NCBI RefSeq assembly: GCF_017810075.1 | Contig: NZ_JADNYK010000002.1 | Location: forward strand, 682,001-746,000 | DNA: 64,000 nt | Reading direction: 5' to 3' | Source of the DNA: Pseudozobellia sp. WGM2 | GTDB taxonomy: Bacteria > Bacteroidota > Bacteroidia > Flavobacteriales > Flavobacteriaceae | Shown here: positions 23,477 to 32,914 of the stretch, one piece after another | Numbering within the stretch: position 1 is the first letter of the stretch | Layout: each line of letters starts with the position of its first letter | The notes under the pieces: model-generated | Told to the model about the DNA's origin: nothing | Database searches by the model: none | The model's input: the letters and a program-made list of their open reading frames with translations, nothing else | Position numbers and translations under genes: made by a program

Positions 23477-24178
23477 ATAGGTGATAGTACCTTTTTGTGA
23501 GGCTCTAGATGCAGAGCTGAACTTAGATTTGTAGGCATACGCAATGGCATTTTCAACTAAACATCCGTTGGAAGTGCCTGAACTTTTAGAATTATAATCG
23601 GCATCGATTACGTTACCGGCAGAATTCACCTCGATATTAATGACCACTTTACCACCTTCGATACAGGTATATATCGGTGGGGGCAGCTTATAACCGTTGC
23701 GCTGTATCAATGAGAACGATACAGATGTACGGCGTTTGGCCAAGTTGTTCGTGAATTCTTGCTTATGGGCCTCTTTTTCACCAAGTTTCTGTTTGGCCTC
23801 TTCACGTTTTTTTCTTAATTCTTTGACCCGTTCGGCATAGTCTGAATCGGAGGGCTCGCTATCTTCAGCGTTTTCGGCGGCTTCCCGTTCGGCCAATATT
23901 TCCTGCAAGGTTTTTAAGGGTTCAGGGCTGCCCTGGCTGGCCTCGGCGGTTTCATTGTAGGCCATATGACTTTTGACCGGGTCGATGTCTTCCATTTCTT
24001 CCTCAGGCTCTTCTTCCTCTAGAAGCTCTTCTATCAGTTCTTCGTCAAGAACCATCTCTACCACATACTCGTCTTCTTCTTGTTGACCCCCCAACTGAAT
24101 GTTGTATAGGCACAATACCACTATGGCCATTGAGAACATGGTGATTAAAAGAGATAACTGCTTGCGGTTGAGGTTCAT
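23453..24178 (-). CDS. TonB-like energy transducer protein
   Basis: 241 residues. One N-terminal TM helix (about 8-27) with a short cytoplasmic end, then a very acidic stretch with a run of glutamates (about 45-65), a charged coiled-coil region (about 115-145) and a C-terminal domain with PIYTCIEGGKVVINIEVNSAG and a final FQGKAR. The architecture is that of TonB-family proteins, but the proline-rich spanner is replaced by acidic and helical segments. It may couple the proton-motive force to outer membrane receptors, or be a structural envelope protein. Ends 62 bp before truB on the same strand. Confidence 0.72.
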   Translation of the reverse strand: MNLNRKQLSLLITMFSMAIVVLCLYNIQLGGQQEEDEYVVEMVLDEELIEELLEEEEPEEEMEDIDPVKSHMAYNETAEASQGSPEPLKTLQEILAEREAAENAEDSEPSDSDYAERVKELRKKREEAKQKLGEKEAHKQEFTNNLAKRRTSVSFSLIQRNGYKLPPPIYTCIEGGKVVINIEVNSAGNVIDADYNSKSSGTSNGCLVENAIAYAYKSKFSSASRASQKGTITYLFQGKAR

Positions 24179-24240
24179 ATTAATCTATAACCCTAAATTT
24201 TTAAAATTATTTTAATTTTTCGTTGAACGGAAATTCTTGG

Positions 24241-24963
24241 TTAAGACTTTTTTCCATCTTCGGAAGGCCCCAGCAGATTTTCTGCAAAAACATTGGGGTC
24301 TAGGGCTTTATTTACGTTGTAATCTCCTATTTTGGTTCTTCGTAGTTCAGACAAATGTGCCCCTGCCTGTAACTTTAGCCCCAAATCATGTGCTAAACTT
24401 CGAATATAAGTGCCTTTGCTACACTCGATACGAAATTTAACTTCAGGAAAGTTTATTTCAGTGATTTCGAAGGCCGAAACATGAACAGTACGGGTCTTAA
24501 TTTCGACTTCCAAGCCTTTTCTGGCATATTCGTATAGTCTTTTGCCGTCTTTTTTAATAGCCGAAAAAACCGGGGGCCGTTGTTCTATCGCTCCAAGAAA
24601 ACTTTGGGCCGCTTCTTGGATCATTTCTTCCGAAATATGTTCAATCGGGTAGGTTTGGTCAATTTCGGTCTCTAAGTCGTAAGATGGCGTAGTTGAACCC
24701 AGAGTTATTGTGCCGGTGTATTCTTTGGCCTGACTCTGAAGTTCGGGAATTGTTTTGGTGAACTTACCCGTACAGATAAGTAGAAGACCTGTAGCCAGCG
24801 GATCTAAAGTTCCGGCATGGCCAATTTTTATCTTCTTTAGACTGAATTTTTTGCGAATGGCCCATTTCAATTTGTTTACCGCTTGAAAAGATGACCAGCC
24901 CAAAGGTTTGTCAATGAGTAATAGTTGTCCGTTAAGAAATTCTTCTTTGGTACGGTTGTCCAT
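24241..24963 (-). CDS. truB: tRNA pseudouridine-55 synthase
   Basis: 240 residues. The catalytic motif HAGTLDPLATGLL (49-61) holds D54, the nucleophile; other blocks are IDKPLGWSSF (17-26), the RPPVFSAIKKDGKRLYEYAR segment and SKGTYIRSLAHDLG. It converts U55 of the tRNA T-loop to pseudouridine. It lies in the flavobacterial cluster ftsX-DUF3098-uppP-truB, 32 bp after uppP. Confidence 0.96.
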   Translation of the reverse strand: MDNRTKEEFLNGQLLLIDKPLGWSSFQAVNKLKWAIRKKFSLKKIKIGHAGTLDPLATGLLLICTGKFTKTIPELQSQAKEYTGTITLGSTTPSYDLETEIDQTYPIEHISEEMIQEAAQSFLGAIEQRPPVFSAIKKDGKRLYEYARKGLEVEIKTRTVHVSAFEITEINFPEVKFRIECSKGTYIRSLAHDLGLKLQAGAHLSELRRTKIGDYNVNKALDPNVFAENLLGPSEDGKKS

Positions 24964-24995
24964 TCCGTTTTACAAATTTTATGTGGTTCGAGACC

Positions 24996-25790
24996 TTATC
25001 CTAAGAAGCCGAAGGCGATAGCAATAATACCTACGATGAGGCAGTATATGGCAAAATAAGAAAGTTTACTCTTCTTGACCAATCGAATCATCCAGGTGCA
25101 AGCGGCTAGACCGGCTATGAATGCAGCAATAAAACCAGCACCCATGGCAACACCGTTGTCACCGTTGAAGGCGAGTTCGCCACTCATCAGGTCTTTAGCT
25201 ATTTTTCCGAAAATTAAGGGCACTACCATAAGAAAAGAAAATCGGGCAGCTTTTGTTTTGTCCACTCCCAAAAGAACCGAAGTCGATATTGTCGCCCCAC
25301 TTCTCGAAATACCCGGCAGCATAGCTACTGCCTGAGCCACGCCGATAACGAATGCATTGCCGATACTTACTTTTCTTTCGGTGTCTTCGGCCTTATCGGC
25401 CAGATAAAGCAGCACAGCGGTAATCAATAACATGAACCCTACGAACCGAATATTTCCGCCAAAAAAGGCTTCCAATTGTTCTTCGAAGAACAGGCCAATG
25501 ATGACGGCAGGTATCATCGAAATGATGATTTTTAAAGAAAATTGTGTTTCTTCGTTCCATTTGAAACTGAAGAGTCCGCTAATAATTTCCCAGACATCCT
25601 TTCGAAAGACGACCAAGGTACTTAAGGCGGTTGCAAAGTGAAGTATTACGGTAAAAAGCAGGCTTTCTTCTGGTACTGAATTATCACCAAGAATGGCCTT
25701 GCCTAGTTCTAAATGTCCGCTTGATGATACAGGTAAAAATTCGGTCAATCCTTGAATGATACCGAGAATGATGGCGTCTAAAGTATCCAA
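24996..25790 (-). CDS. uppP: Undecaprenyl-diphosphatase
   Basis: 264 residues with about eight TM segments. Family motifs are GIIQGLTEFLPVSSSGHLEL (10-29), with the catalytic Glu and Ser/Gly-rich loop, and LPGISRSGATISTSV (about 158-172), with the catalytic Arg. It dephosphorylates undecaprenyl pyrophosphate to recycle the lipid carrier for peptidoglycan and polysaccharide synthesis. It starts 3 bp after the DUF3098 gene and is followed by truB. Confidence 0.96.
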   Translation of the reverse strand: MDTLDAIILGIIQGLTEFLPVSSSGHLELGKAILGDNSVPEESLLFTVILHFATALSTLVVFRKDVWEIISGLFSFKWNEETQFSLKIIISMIPAVIIGLFFEEQLEAFFGGNIRFVGFMLLITAVLLYLADKAEDTERKVSIGNAFVIGVAQAVAMLPGISRSGATISTSVLLGVDKTKAARFSFLMVVPLIFGKIAKDLMSGELAFNGDNGVAMGAGFIAAFIAGLAACTWMIRLVKKSKLSYFAIYCLIVGIIAIAFGFLG

Positions 25791-25793
25791 AAG

Positions 25794-26060
25794 TTATTTT
25801 TTATTCTTGTGCGGATTCAACAATATGGCATAGATTTCAATACCAAGACCAATCAAGACCAAGGTAGGCGCCAAACGAATTCTGCGAAAACTGTAGATAT
25901 CTTCGTTGAACACATTGGGGTCGTCACTACCTCCACCACTCATCAAAATAAAACCCAATACGATAAAGGCAAGGCCTATGAACATAAAGGTGTAATTTTT
26001 CTTCTGGAAGATGAATTCTTGCTTTGGCTGGCTCGTCGATTTTTGGTGTTTTTTGCCCAT
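25794..26060 (-). CDS. DUF3098 membrane protein
   Basis: 88 residues with a basic N-terminus and two TM helices (about 26-44 and 66-83) joined by GGGSDDPNVFNEDIYSFRR, the conserved loop of DUF3098. Function unknown. Conserved position between ftsX and uppP in Flavobacteriia suggests a part in cell-envelope growth. The gap to uppP is 3 bp. Confidence 0.87.
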   Translation of the reverse strand: MGKKHQKSTSQPKQEFIFQKKNYTFMFIGLAFIVLGFILMSGGGSDDPNVFNEDIYSFRRIRLAPTLVLIGLGIEIYAILLNPHKNKK

Positions 26061-26149
26061 GCTGCAAATTTAGCGAAAAAGTTATTTGTTATCGGTCTTA
26101 TTGGTAACAGTTAACATGTTTGCGACCGTAACACAACATAAATTGCTTG

Positions 26150-27028
26150 TCAATAGTATAACTCATCGGTTCGCAAATTTAAAAAACGTTGGGTGGCAAA
26201 GAAAGTGCAGATTAACGAAATGAGAACGCCCAGCAAGAAAATCGCCCCGAAAAGCATACCCAATATTTCCACCTCTTTGAAAAGTTCAAGCTCAGGAAAG
26301 TTCTTGTCTAAATAGAAGAGAACTATCCCTAGCACAGCTGCCGCAATAAATGCGCCCAGCATGCCCAGTTTAATGTTCGTCCATAAAAAAGGACGGCGGA
26401 TAAAGCCTTTGGTCGCCCCGACCATTTGCATGGTCTTGATAATAAATCGTTTCGAATAAATCGATAAACGGATCGAACTGTTGATCAATAAAAAGGCGAT
26501 AAAAGTAAAAATACCGCTCGCGACGAGTATCCAAAAACTGATTCTCTTTACGTTTTCGCTAAGCAGGCCCACTAAGGGTTTGTCATAGCTTACTTCTTCT
26601 ACATAGGTCTTAGCGGAAAGATTTTCTGCGATTTCTGCGATTTGTTCAGGGGTTACGAAATCAGCCTTTAATTGAACATCAATTGAGTTTTTTAAAGGAT
26701 TATAGCCCAAGAAGTCTTGAAAATCTTCGCCGATCTCTTCGCTGTGTTGTTTGGCCGCTTCTTCTTTAGAAACATAGATGGCCGCTTTCGTATGCTCGGT
26801 CTGTAGCAATGTTTTTTGCAGTTGATCGACTTCTGATTCTTTGGCCTCGTCTTTCAAGAAAACAGAAATGGTAATCTGTTCTTTAAAATGGTCGGCCATC
26901 TTTTTGGTATTCAACACCAAAAGCCCCAAAATGCCCAATAAAAACAGAACAAGACCGATACTTAACGCAACCGAGAAGTAAGACGATATTAATTTCTGTT
27001 TTTGATACTGTTCAAAAGATTTTCCCAT
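26150..27028 (-). CDS. ftsX: Cell division protein FtsX
   Basis: 292 residues: TM1 about 17-40, a periplasmic domain to about 165, then three TM helices (about 168-190, 216-240, 258-282). Motifs of FtsX: ITISVFLKDEAKESEVDQL and the segment ending YSKRFIIKTMQMVGATKGFIRRPF (about 190-213). With FtsE it forms an ABC-like complex that controls cell-wall hydrolases at the septum. ftsE is not in the window. First gene of the cluster with DUF3098, uppP and truB; divergent from leuS. Confidence 0.94.
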   Translation of the reverse strand: MGKSFEQYQKQKLISSYFSVALSIGLVLFLLGILGLLVLNTKKMADHFKEQITISVFLKDEAKESEVDQLQKTLLQTEHTKAAIYVSKEEAAKQHSEEIGEDFQDFLGYNPLKNSIDVQLKADFVTPEQIAEIAENLSAKTYVEEVSYDKPLVGLLSENVKRISFWILVASGIFTFIAFLLINSSIRLSIYSKRFIIKTMQMVGATKGFIRRPFLWTNIKLGMLGAFIAAAVLGIVLFYLDKNFPELELFKEVEILGMLFGAIFLLGVLISLICTFFATQRFLNLRTDELYY

Positions 27029-27074
27029 AAGTGTCTATACGACCGTAAATTTAGGAAAGTAAATCGAATAAACT

Positions 27075-27082
27075 TATTTTTG
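27075..27082 (+). promoter_or_regulatory. Bacteroidota -7 promoter box of leuS
   Basis: TATTTTTG matches the TAnnTTTG consensus, 26 bp before the start codon. The -33 box is weak. Confidence 0.5.
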
Positions 27083-27108
27083 CGCGACATAGAAAAAACG
27101 GACAACCG

Positions 27109-30100
27109 ATGCAGTACGATTTCAATAGCATAGAGAAAAAATGGCAAGAATACTGGGCCAAGAACCAAACGTTCAAGGCGCAGAACAATTCTGAAAAGGA
27201 GAAGTTCTATGTGTTGGACATGTTTCCTTACCCCTCGGGGGCAGGTTTGCATGTGGGGCATCCGCTCGGTTATATCGCCAGTGATATCTATGCACGTTAC
27301 AAAAGACATAAAGGTTTTAACGTGTTACACCCTCAAGGGTATGATTCTTTCGGTTTGCCGGCGGAGCAGTATGCCATTCAAACAGGACAGCATCCGGCGG
27401 TTACGACCGAGAAAAACATAACAACCTACCGTAGGCAGTTAGACCAACTCGGTTTTTCTTTTGATTGGAGTCGCGAGGTACGCACCTCCAACCCCAAATA
27501 CTATAAGTGGACACAGTGGATTTTCATTCAATTGTTCAATTCTTGGTACAATAAAGATTCCGATAAAGCGGAAGCGATCACCGATTTGGTTTCCGTTTTT
27601 GAGAAGGAAGGGAATAGCAGTATACATGCGGTTTGTGATGATGACGTATCTAACTTTTCGGCCGCGGAATGGAACGCCTTCTCAGAGAAAGAAAAGCAAG
27701 AAACCCTACTCAAATATAGATTGACCTATTTAGCAGAAAGTGAGGTCAACTGGTGCCCTGCTTTAGGAACCGTACTGGCCAATGATGAAATCGTAAACGG
27801 CGTTTCTGAGCGTGGCGGTCATCCTGTGGTACGAAAAAAAATGACCCAATGGAGCATGCGTATAACCGCTTATGCCCAGCGTTTGCTTGATGGACTTCAA
27901 AAAGTGGATTGGCCACAACCTTTAAAAGATTCGCAGACCAATTGGATCGGTCGTAGTGTTGGGGCGTCGGTCAGTTTTAAAGTGAAAGGATCGGATAAAG
28001 AAATCTCTGTTTTTACCACTAGGCCCGATACCATTTTTGGTGTTAGTTTTATGACCTTGGCACCCGAACACGACTTGGTGCAACAGATAACTACAGCCGA
28101 ACAAAAAGAGGCAGTAGAGACTTATATTGAAGCTACGGCAAAACGTTCGGAACGTGAACGAATGGCCGATGTTAAAACGATATCCGGTGCTTTTACCGGG
28201 GCCTATGCCGAGCATCCTTTTACGAAAGAGTCTATACCTATTTGGATCGGCGATTATGTTTTGGCAGGCTATGGAACAGGAGCCGTGATGTCGGTGCCTT
28301 GCGGGGATCAACGTGATTATGATTTTGCCAAGCACTTCGGTATCGATATTCCCAATATTTTTAAGGATGTCGATATTTCTGAGGAAGCCTTTGCGGACAA
28401 GGAAAATACCGTCATTGCCAATTCTGATTTTCTCAACGACCTACCCTATAAGGAAGCCACCAAAAAAGCGATTGCTGAACTGGAAAAATTGGGTCAGGGA
28501 GAAGGAAAGATAAATTACCGACTTCGTGATGCCGTTTTTAGTCGTCAGCGCTATTGGGGCGAACCTTTTCCGGTGTATTATGATGCCGATGGTCTGCCAC
28601 ATATGATCGAAGAGCAATATTTGCCCATTACCTTGCCGGAAGTGGATAAATACCTGCCTACAGAAACCGGTGAACCGCCTTTGGGCAACGCCACCGAATG
28701 GGCTTGGGATACGGCTGCCAATAAAGTGGTAAGCAACGGTAAAATCGATAACGAAACGGTATTTTCGTTAGATTTAAATACGATGCCCGGTTGGGCGGGT
28801 AGTTCGCAGTACTTCAATCGCTATATGGATCCCCATAACGATGAGGAAATCTTCTCGCAAGAGGCCATTAACTATTGGCAAGATGTAGACTTGTACATTG
28901 GTGGTAGCGAGCACGCCACCGGCCATTTATTGTACAGCCGTTTTTGGCAAAAGTTTATGTTCGATAAAGGTCTAGTGCCCAAAGATGAGTTTGCTAAAAA
29001 ACTCATCAACCAAGGGATGATTACAGGGACGAGTGCTTTTGCTAAGAGAGTTGGTTACCAAATAGTGGTTTTAGCAGATTATTTAGATAGTTTGTCGAAT
29101 GAAGAAAAGGAAAATGTAAAGCTGATAAATGATAAATATTCTATTATAAAGGATAGATACCTTTCTGAGGGGATTGTGAAAAAAATGCGCGTTTCTTATA
29201 GGAAAGTTGATAATAAGGAGCAGGAGGAACATAATAAATTGGTTGAAAAAATAGATAAATTCCTTATAGAACCTATAGGTCGCGATATCGAGAAAATGGG
29301 CCTGAGTGGCAAGGTAGTAATAGATAACGGTCTAAGGTCTTATTTTAGGACTCACGTACTTGTGGATTTAGTAAACGCTTCTGATGAGTTGGATGTAGAA
29401 GGATTCAAGAAGTGGCGCCCTGAATATGCTGAAGCTGTTTTTATTGGGGAGGATGGTGAGATTATCGAAGAAGGAAACGGTAAATTTATCGTCGGCCGTG
29501 AAATCGAAAAAATGTCTAAATCCAAGTTCAATGTTGTGAATCCTGATGCGATTTGTGAAGAGTATGGAGCAGACAGTTTGCGGTTGTATGAAATGTTTTT
29601 AGGGCCTTTGGAGCAATCAAAACCTTGGAATACCGCTGGTATCACGGGAGTACATAGTTTCTTGAAGAAATTATGGCGTTTGTATCATTCAGGAGCAGAC
29701 GGTGCTTTTGAGGTAAGCGAAGCCGAGCCTTCAAAAGATTCTTGGAAAACGTTGCACAAGACCATCAAAAAGGTCGAAGAAGATATCGAGAACTTTAGCT
29801 TTAATACTACGGTTTCCACATTTATGATCTGTGTAAACGAATTGAGCGGCCAGAAATGTATCAGTAAGGCTGTTCTAGAACCGTTGGCTATTTTGGTAAG
29901 TCCGTACGCGCCGCATATTGCGGAGGAGTTATGGCAAAAGTTGGGCCATGAAGAATCGATTTCCGAGGCGCCCTTTCCAAAGTTCGAAGAAAAATATTTG
30001 GTCGAGAGCAGTAAAGAGTATCCAATTTCCTTTAACGGAAAAATGCGCTTTAAGCTTGAACTTCCTTTAGATATGTCGAAAGAAGAAATTGAATCTACGG

Positions 30101-30195
30101 TAATGGCTCATGAAAAGACCCAGAGTCAATTGCAAGGTAGAACTCCTAAAAAAGTAATCGTGGTACCCGGCAAAATCGTGAATATTGTAGGCTAG
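27109..30195 (+). CDS. leuS: Leucyl-tRNA synthetase with an extra segment before KMSKS
   Basis: 1028 residues. Class I features: PYPSGAGLHVGHPLGY (40-55) with the HIGH-type HVGH at 48-51, the CP1 editing domain with STRP-like VFTTRPDTIFG, and KMSKS at 801-805. Between GTSAF (640-644) and HVLVDLVNASDELD (from 749) lies a stretch of about 100 residues, where other flavobacterial LeuRS, as I recall them, have about 30. It is Lys/Glu-rich, predicted helical and coded by notably AT-rich DNA (about 29055-29345). The frame is intact on both sides and all catalytic motifs are present, so the enzyme should be active. Confidence 0.96.
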   Translation: MQYDFNSIEKKWQEYWAKNQTFKAQNNSEKEKFYVLDMFPYPSGAGLHVGHPLGYIASDIYARYKRHKGFNVLHPQGYDSFGLPAEQYAIQTGQHPAVTTEKNITTYRRQLDQLGFSFDWSREVRTSNPKYYKWTQWIFIQLFNSWYNKDSDKAEAITDLVSVFEKEGNSSIHAVCDDDVSNFSAAEWNAFSEKEKQETLLKYRLTYLAESEVNWCPALGTVLANDEIVNGVSERGGHPVVRKKMTQWSMRITAYAQRLLDGLQKVDWPQPLKDSQTNWIGRSVGASVSFKVKGSDKEISVFTTRPDTIFGVSFMTLAPEHDLVQQITTAEQKEAVETYIEATAKRSERERMADVKTISGAFTGAYAEHPFTKESIPIWIGDYVLAGYGTGAVMSVPCGDQRDYDFAKHFGIDIPNIFKDVDISEEAFADKENTVIANSDFLNDLPYKEATKKAIAELEKLGQGEGKINYRLRDAVFSRQRYWGEPFPVYYDADGLPHMIEEQYLPITLPEVDKYLPTETGEPPLGNATEWAWDTAANKVVSNGKIDNETVFSLDLNTMPGWAGSSQYFNRYMDPHNDEEIFSQEAINYWQDVDLYIGGSEHATGHLLYSRFWQKFMFDKGLVPKDEFAKKLINQGMITGTSAFAKRVGYQIVVLADYLDSLSNEEKENVKLINDKYSIIKDRYLSEGIVKKMRVSYRKVDNKEQEEHNKLVEKIDKFLIEPIGRDIEKMGLSGKVVIDNGLRSYFRTHVLVDLVNASDELDVEGFKKWRPEYAEAVFIGEDGEIIEEGNGKFIVGREIEKMSKSKFNVVNPDAICEEYGADSLRLYEMFLGPLEQSKPWNTAGITGVHSFLKKLWRLYHSGADGAFEVSEAEPSKDSWKTLHKTIKKVEEDIENFSFNTTVSTFMICVNELSGQKCISKAVLEPLAILVSPYAPHIAEELWQKLGHEESISEAPFPKFEEKYLVESSKEYPISFNGKMRFKLELPLDMSKEEIESTVMAHEKTQSQLQGRTPKKVIVVPGKIVNIVG

Positions 30196-30245
30196 GTATT
30201 TTTTATTCGATGTGAACTTCAGAAAATACATGTAAATAAATTGAT

Positions 30246-30272
30246 ACCCCTCTATTTTGAGGGGTGTTCTGT
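30246..30272 (+). terminator. Probable terminator after leuS
   Basis: ACCCCTC (30246-30252) and GAGGGGT (30259-30265) pair. The tail is only moderately T-rich, so strength is uncertain. Confidence 0.5.
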
Positions 30273-30379
30273 TATAAAAATATATTTTTTCATCTGAAGA
30301 CCTCTAATTTTTAACGAGTTTGTTTTTGTGTCATTGTTTTTTGTCGGAATTTAGAGGCAAATTTTAAATCCACTACCTT

Positions 30380-31480
30380 ATGAATATTGGTATTCCAAAA
30401 GAAATCAAGAACAATGAGAGCAGAGTTGGTATGACCCCAGCTGGGGTTTATGAACTGACCAAAAATGGCCATACCGTTTATATTCAGTCTACCGCAGGTG
30501 AGGGCAGTGGGTTTTTTGACAAAGACTATAAAAAAGCCGGAGGCATTATTTTAGATACCATCGGCCAAGTTTATGGTATCAGCGAAATGATCGTAAAAGT
30601 GAAAGAGCCGATAGCGCAAGAGTATGAAATGGTTCAAAAAGGGCAAGTGGTTTTCACCTACTTTCATTTTGCCTCTAGTGAGGCCCTAACCAAAGCGATG
30701 ATCAAAAGTGGAGCTACCTGTATTGCTTACGAAACGGTAGAAGACCATGAGGGCACTTTGCCCTTATTGACCCCAATGTCAGAAGTTGCAGGCCGTATGG
30801 CGATACAGCAAGGTGCGAAATATCTAGAAAAACCGGTCAAAGGTCGAGGTGTGCTTTTGGGGGGAGTTCCCGGGGTCGCTCCCGGTAAGGTCTTGGTGCT
30901 TGGCGCGGGTGTTGTAGGTATTCAAGCTGCTAAAATGGCAGCAGGTTTGGGTGCGCATGTAACCATCCTCGATATCAACATGAAGCGTTTGCGTTATGTA
31001 AACGATGTGATGCCGCCCCATGTGGTAACCGAGTTCTCGAACGAGTTTAACATCCGAAAGCATATAAAGACCCATGATTTGATTATTGGAGGTGTTCTTT
31101 TAAAAGGGGCCAAGGCCCCGAACTTGATTACTAGAGATATGTTGAAAGAAATGCGGCCCGGTACGGTCATCGTCGATGTTGCCGTAGACCAAGGAGGCTG
31201 TGTTGAAACGACTAGACCTACTACACATGAAGACCCTATTTATATTATTGATGATGTGGTTCACTATACCGTAGCCAATATGCCAGGGGCGGTGCCCTAC
31301 ACTTCGACTATGGCATTGACCAATGTTACCTTGCCATACGTTTTAAAATTGGCCAATTTAGGCTGGAAAAAGGCATGTGAAGCAGATGCCTCGTTGCAAA
31401 AGGGATTGAACATCAGTAATGGAAAGGTGATTTATAAAGAAATTGCCGAAACCTTTGATTGGGCCGAATCGGCCGTTTAG
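30380..31480 (+). CDS. ald: Alanine dehydrogenase
   Basis: 366 residues. The N-terminal MNIGIPKEIKNNESRVGMTP, catalytic-region EGSGFFDKDYKKAGG and YFHFASS segments, and the NAD-binding VLVLGAGVVGIQAAKMAAGL (about 172-191) with ILDIN, are typical of hexameric alanine dehydrogenases. It interconverts L-alanine with pyruvate and ammonium in the cytoplasm. Single gene with its own terminator. The Lrp-type regulator about 0.9 kb downstream belongs to a family that often senses amino acids, but no direct link is visible. Confidence 0.95.
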   Translation: MNIGIPKEIKNNESRVGMTPAGVYELTKNGHTVYIQSTAGEGSGFFDKDYKKAGGIILDTIGQVYGISEMIVKVKEPIAQEYEMVQKGQVVFTYFHFASSEALTKAMIKSGATCIAYETVEDHEGTLPLLTPMSEVAGRMAIQQGAKYLEKPVKGRGVLLGGVPGVAPGKVLVLGAGVVGIQAAKMAAGLGAHVTILDINMKRLRYVNDVMPPHVVTEFSNEFNIRKHIKTHDLIIGGVLLKGAKAPNLITRDMLKEMRPGTVIVDVAVDQGGCVETTRPTTHEDPIYIIDDVVHYTVANMPGAVPYTSTMALTNVTLPYVLKLANLGWKKACEADASLQKGLNISNGKVIYKEIAETFDWAESAV

Positions 31481-31506
31481 AAAAGTACATTTTGTCAGTA
31501 AAAATG

Positions 31507-31532
31507 CCCTGCCCGAATATGGCGGGGTTTTT
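31507..31532 (+). terminator. Terminator after ald
   Basis: CCCTGCC and GGCGGGG pair (one wobble), followed by five T. Confidence 0.7.
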
Positions 31533-31605
31533 GCTTTTCTTGAAATGTGTTTCCGATTGAAAAGGGAAACTTAGTATCTTTAAGATAATTTAAAATAGAA
31601 AAGTT

Positions 31606-32301
31606 ATGATGGGTTATTATATATTGATAGGAGCCATAGCCTTGGTGAGCTGGCTCGTTAGTAGTAGGCTTAAAAGCAAATTTAAGCACTATTCAAAGGT
31701 GCATTTGCGCAATGGAATGAGCGGTGCGGAAATCGCGGAGAAAATGTTGGCCGATCACGGTATTAATGATGTAAAGGTGGTTTCCACTGCTGGAATGTTA
31801 ACTGATCATTACAACCCTGCGAACAAAACGGTCAACCTTAGTGAAGGTGTATACAATCAGCGCAACGCTTCTGCAGCTGCGGTTGCAGCACACGAATGTG
31901 GTCATGCGGTACAACATGCCCAAGCTTACGAGTGGTTAACGCTGCGATCAAAATTAGTGCCCGTGGTAAGTGTTACTTCGAGCATGTCGATGTGGGTAGT
32001 TTTTGGGGGATTAATGTTGGGTGCCGCCGCTGGTGTCGGGCTTGGATATTGGGTCGCCGTTGCCGGATTGGTCATGATGGGCTTGGCAACTTTGTTCAGT
32101 TTTATTACGCTTCCGGTAGAATATGACGCAAGTAACCGGGCATTGGCGTGGTTAAAAGCGAAAAATGTTGTGACTCCCGAAGAGTATAAAGGTTCTGAAG
32201 ATGCCTTAAAATGGGCGGCCAGAACTTATTTGGTAGCAGCCATCGGTTCTTTGGCGACTCTAGTTTACTGGGGGCTTCAGGTTTTCGGAGGTAGAGATTA
32301 A
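31606..32301 (+). CDS. Zinc metallopeptidase (YugP family)
   Basis: 231 residues in the inner membrane. N-terminal TM helix (about 2-20), then a zinc site AAVAAHECGHAVQHA (about 93-107) with the HExxH-like HECGH, and further TM segments at about 122-140, 148-170 and 206-225. This is the PF04298 neutral zinc peptidase family; its substrate is not established. Single gene with a strong terminator. Start chosen at the MMGYYILIG methionine; the next codon is also ATG. Confidence 0.9.
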   Translation: MMGYYILIGAIALVSWLVSSRLKSKFKHYSKVHLRNGMSGAEIAEKMLADHGINDVKVVSTAGMLTDHYNPANKTVNLSEGVYNQRNASAAAVAAHECGHAVQHAQAYEWLTLRSKLVPVVSVTSSMSMWVVFGGLMLGAAAGVGLGYWVAVAGLVMMGLATLFSFITLPVEYDASNRALAWLKAKNVVTPEEYKGSEDALKWAARTYLVAAIGSLATLVYWGLQVFGGRD

Positions 32302-32324
32302 GATGTTTAGAAAATAGATATGGG

Positions 32325-32353
32325 AAAGCCTGCTCGTTTGAGCAGGCTTTTTT
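32325..32353 (+). terminator. Terminator after the zinc peptidase gene
   Basis: AAAGCCTGCTC and GAGCAGGCTTT pair around GTTT, then a T run. The A and T flanks make it usable in both directions, so it may also end the convergent Lrp gene. Confidence 0.88.
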
Positions 32354-32371
32354 AGTTTAAGGAGGGTGATT

Positions 32372-32842
32372 TTAGATAGTAATCTGTCTATCGATTTGTT
32401 GGGCCAGAGAGATAAAAGTTTCTGTACGGGATACCCCCTCGATTTGCTGTATTTCTTTATTTAATACCTGCATTAGATGTTCATTGTCACGGCAAAGTAC
32501 TTTGATTAGAATTGACCAGTTTCCCGTAGTGTAATGGCATTCCAATATTTCCGGTATTTTGGCCAGCTGCTTTACGGCAACAGGGTTGCTCATGGCCTTA
32601 TCGAGATAGATACCAATATATGCCATGGTAGTGTACCCCATCACTTTTGGGTTAATGACGAATTTAGAACCTGCTAATAGGCCCGAGGCTTCGAGTTTTC
32701 GCAACCGTTGATGAATGGCTGCACCCGAAATGCCTATATTACGGGCAATTTCAAGAATCGGTTTTCGGGCATCCTCCATTAAATACCTTAGAATTTTCTT
32801 GTCAATTCCGTCGATTTTGACATTTTCGTCATTAGATTTCAT
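32372..32842 (-). CDS. Lrp/AsnC family transcriptional regulator
   Basis: 156 residues. N-terminal HTH (about 9-60: IDGIDKKILRYLMEDARK, GISGAAIHQRLRKLEASGLL) and a C-terminal RAM domain (about 70-150) with GYTTMAYIGIYLD and the CHYTTGNWSILIKVLC strand pair. It binds DNA as a dimer or octamer and usually senses an amino acid. The neighbouring saccharopine dehydrogenase-like gene, 72 bp upstream on the same strand, is the likeliest local target, so lysine or its breakdown products are plausible effectors (inference). Confidence 0.94.
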   Translation of the reverse strand: MKSNDENVKIDGIDKKILRYLMEDARKPILEIARNIGISGAAIHQRLRKLEASGLLAGSKFVINPKVMGYTTMAYIGIYLDKAMSNPVAVKQLAKIPEILECHYTTGNWSILIKVLCRDNEHLMQVLNKEIQQIEGVSRTETFISLAQQIDRQITI

Positions 32843-32914
32843 AGTTCTTGTTTCAAGTTATCGTTAAAAATACAGAATTTATTAAGGATTAAAACAAGAT
32901 TAAAAGCTCCCCTG

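Noticed and set aside
27922-28335. Minus-strand 137-residue frame in leuS
   Set aside because: Lies wholly inside the leuS gene and has no family features.
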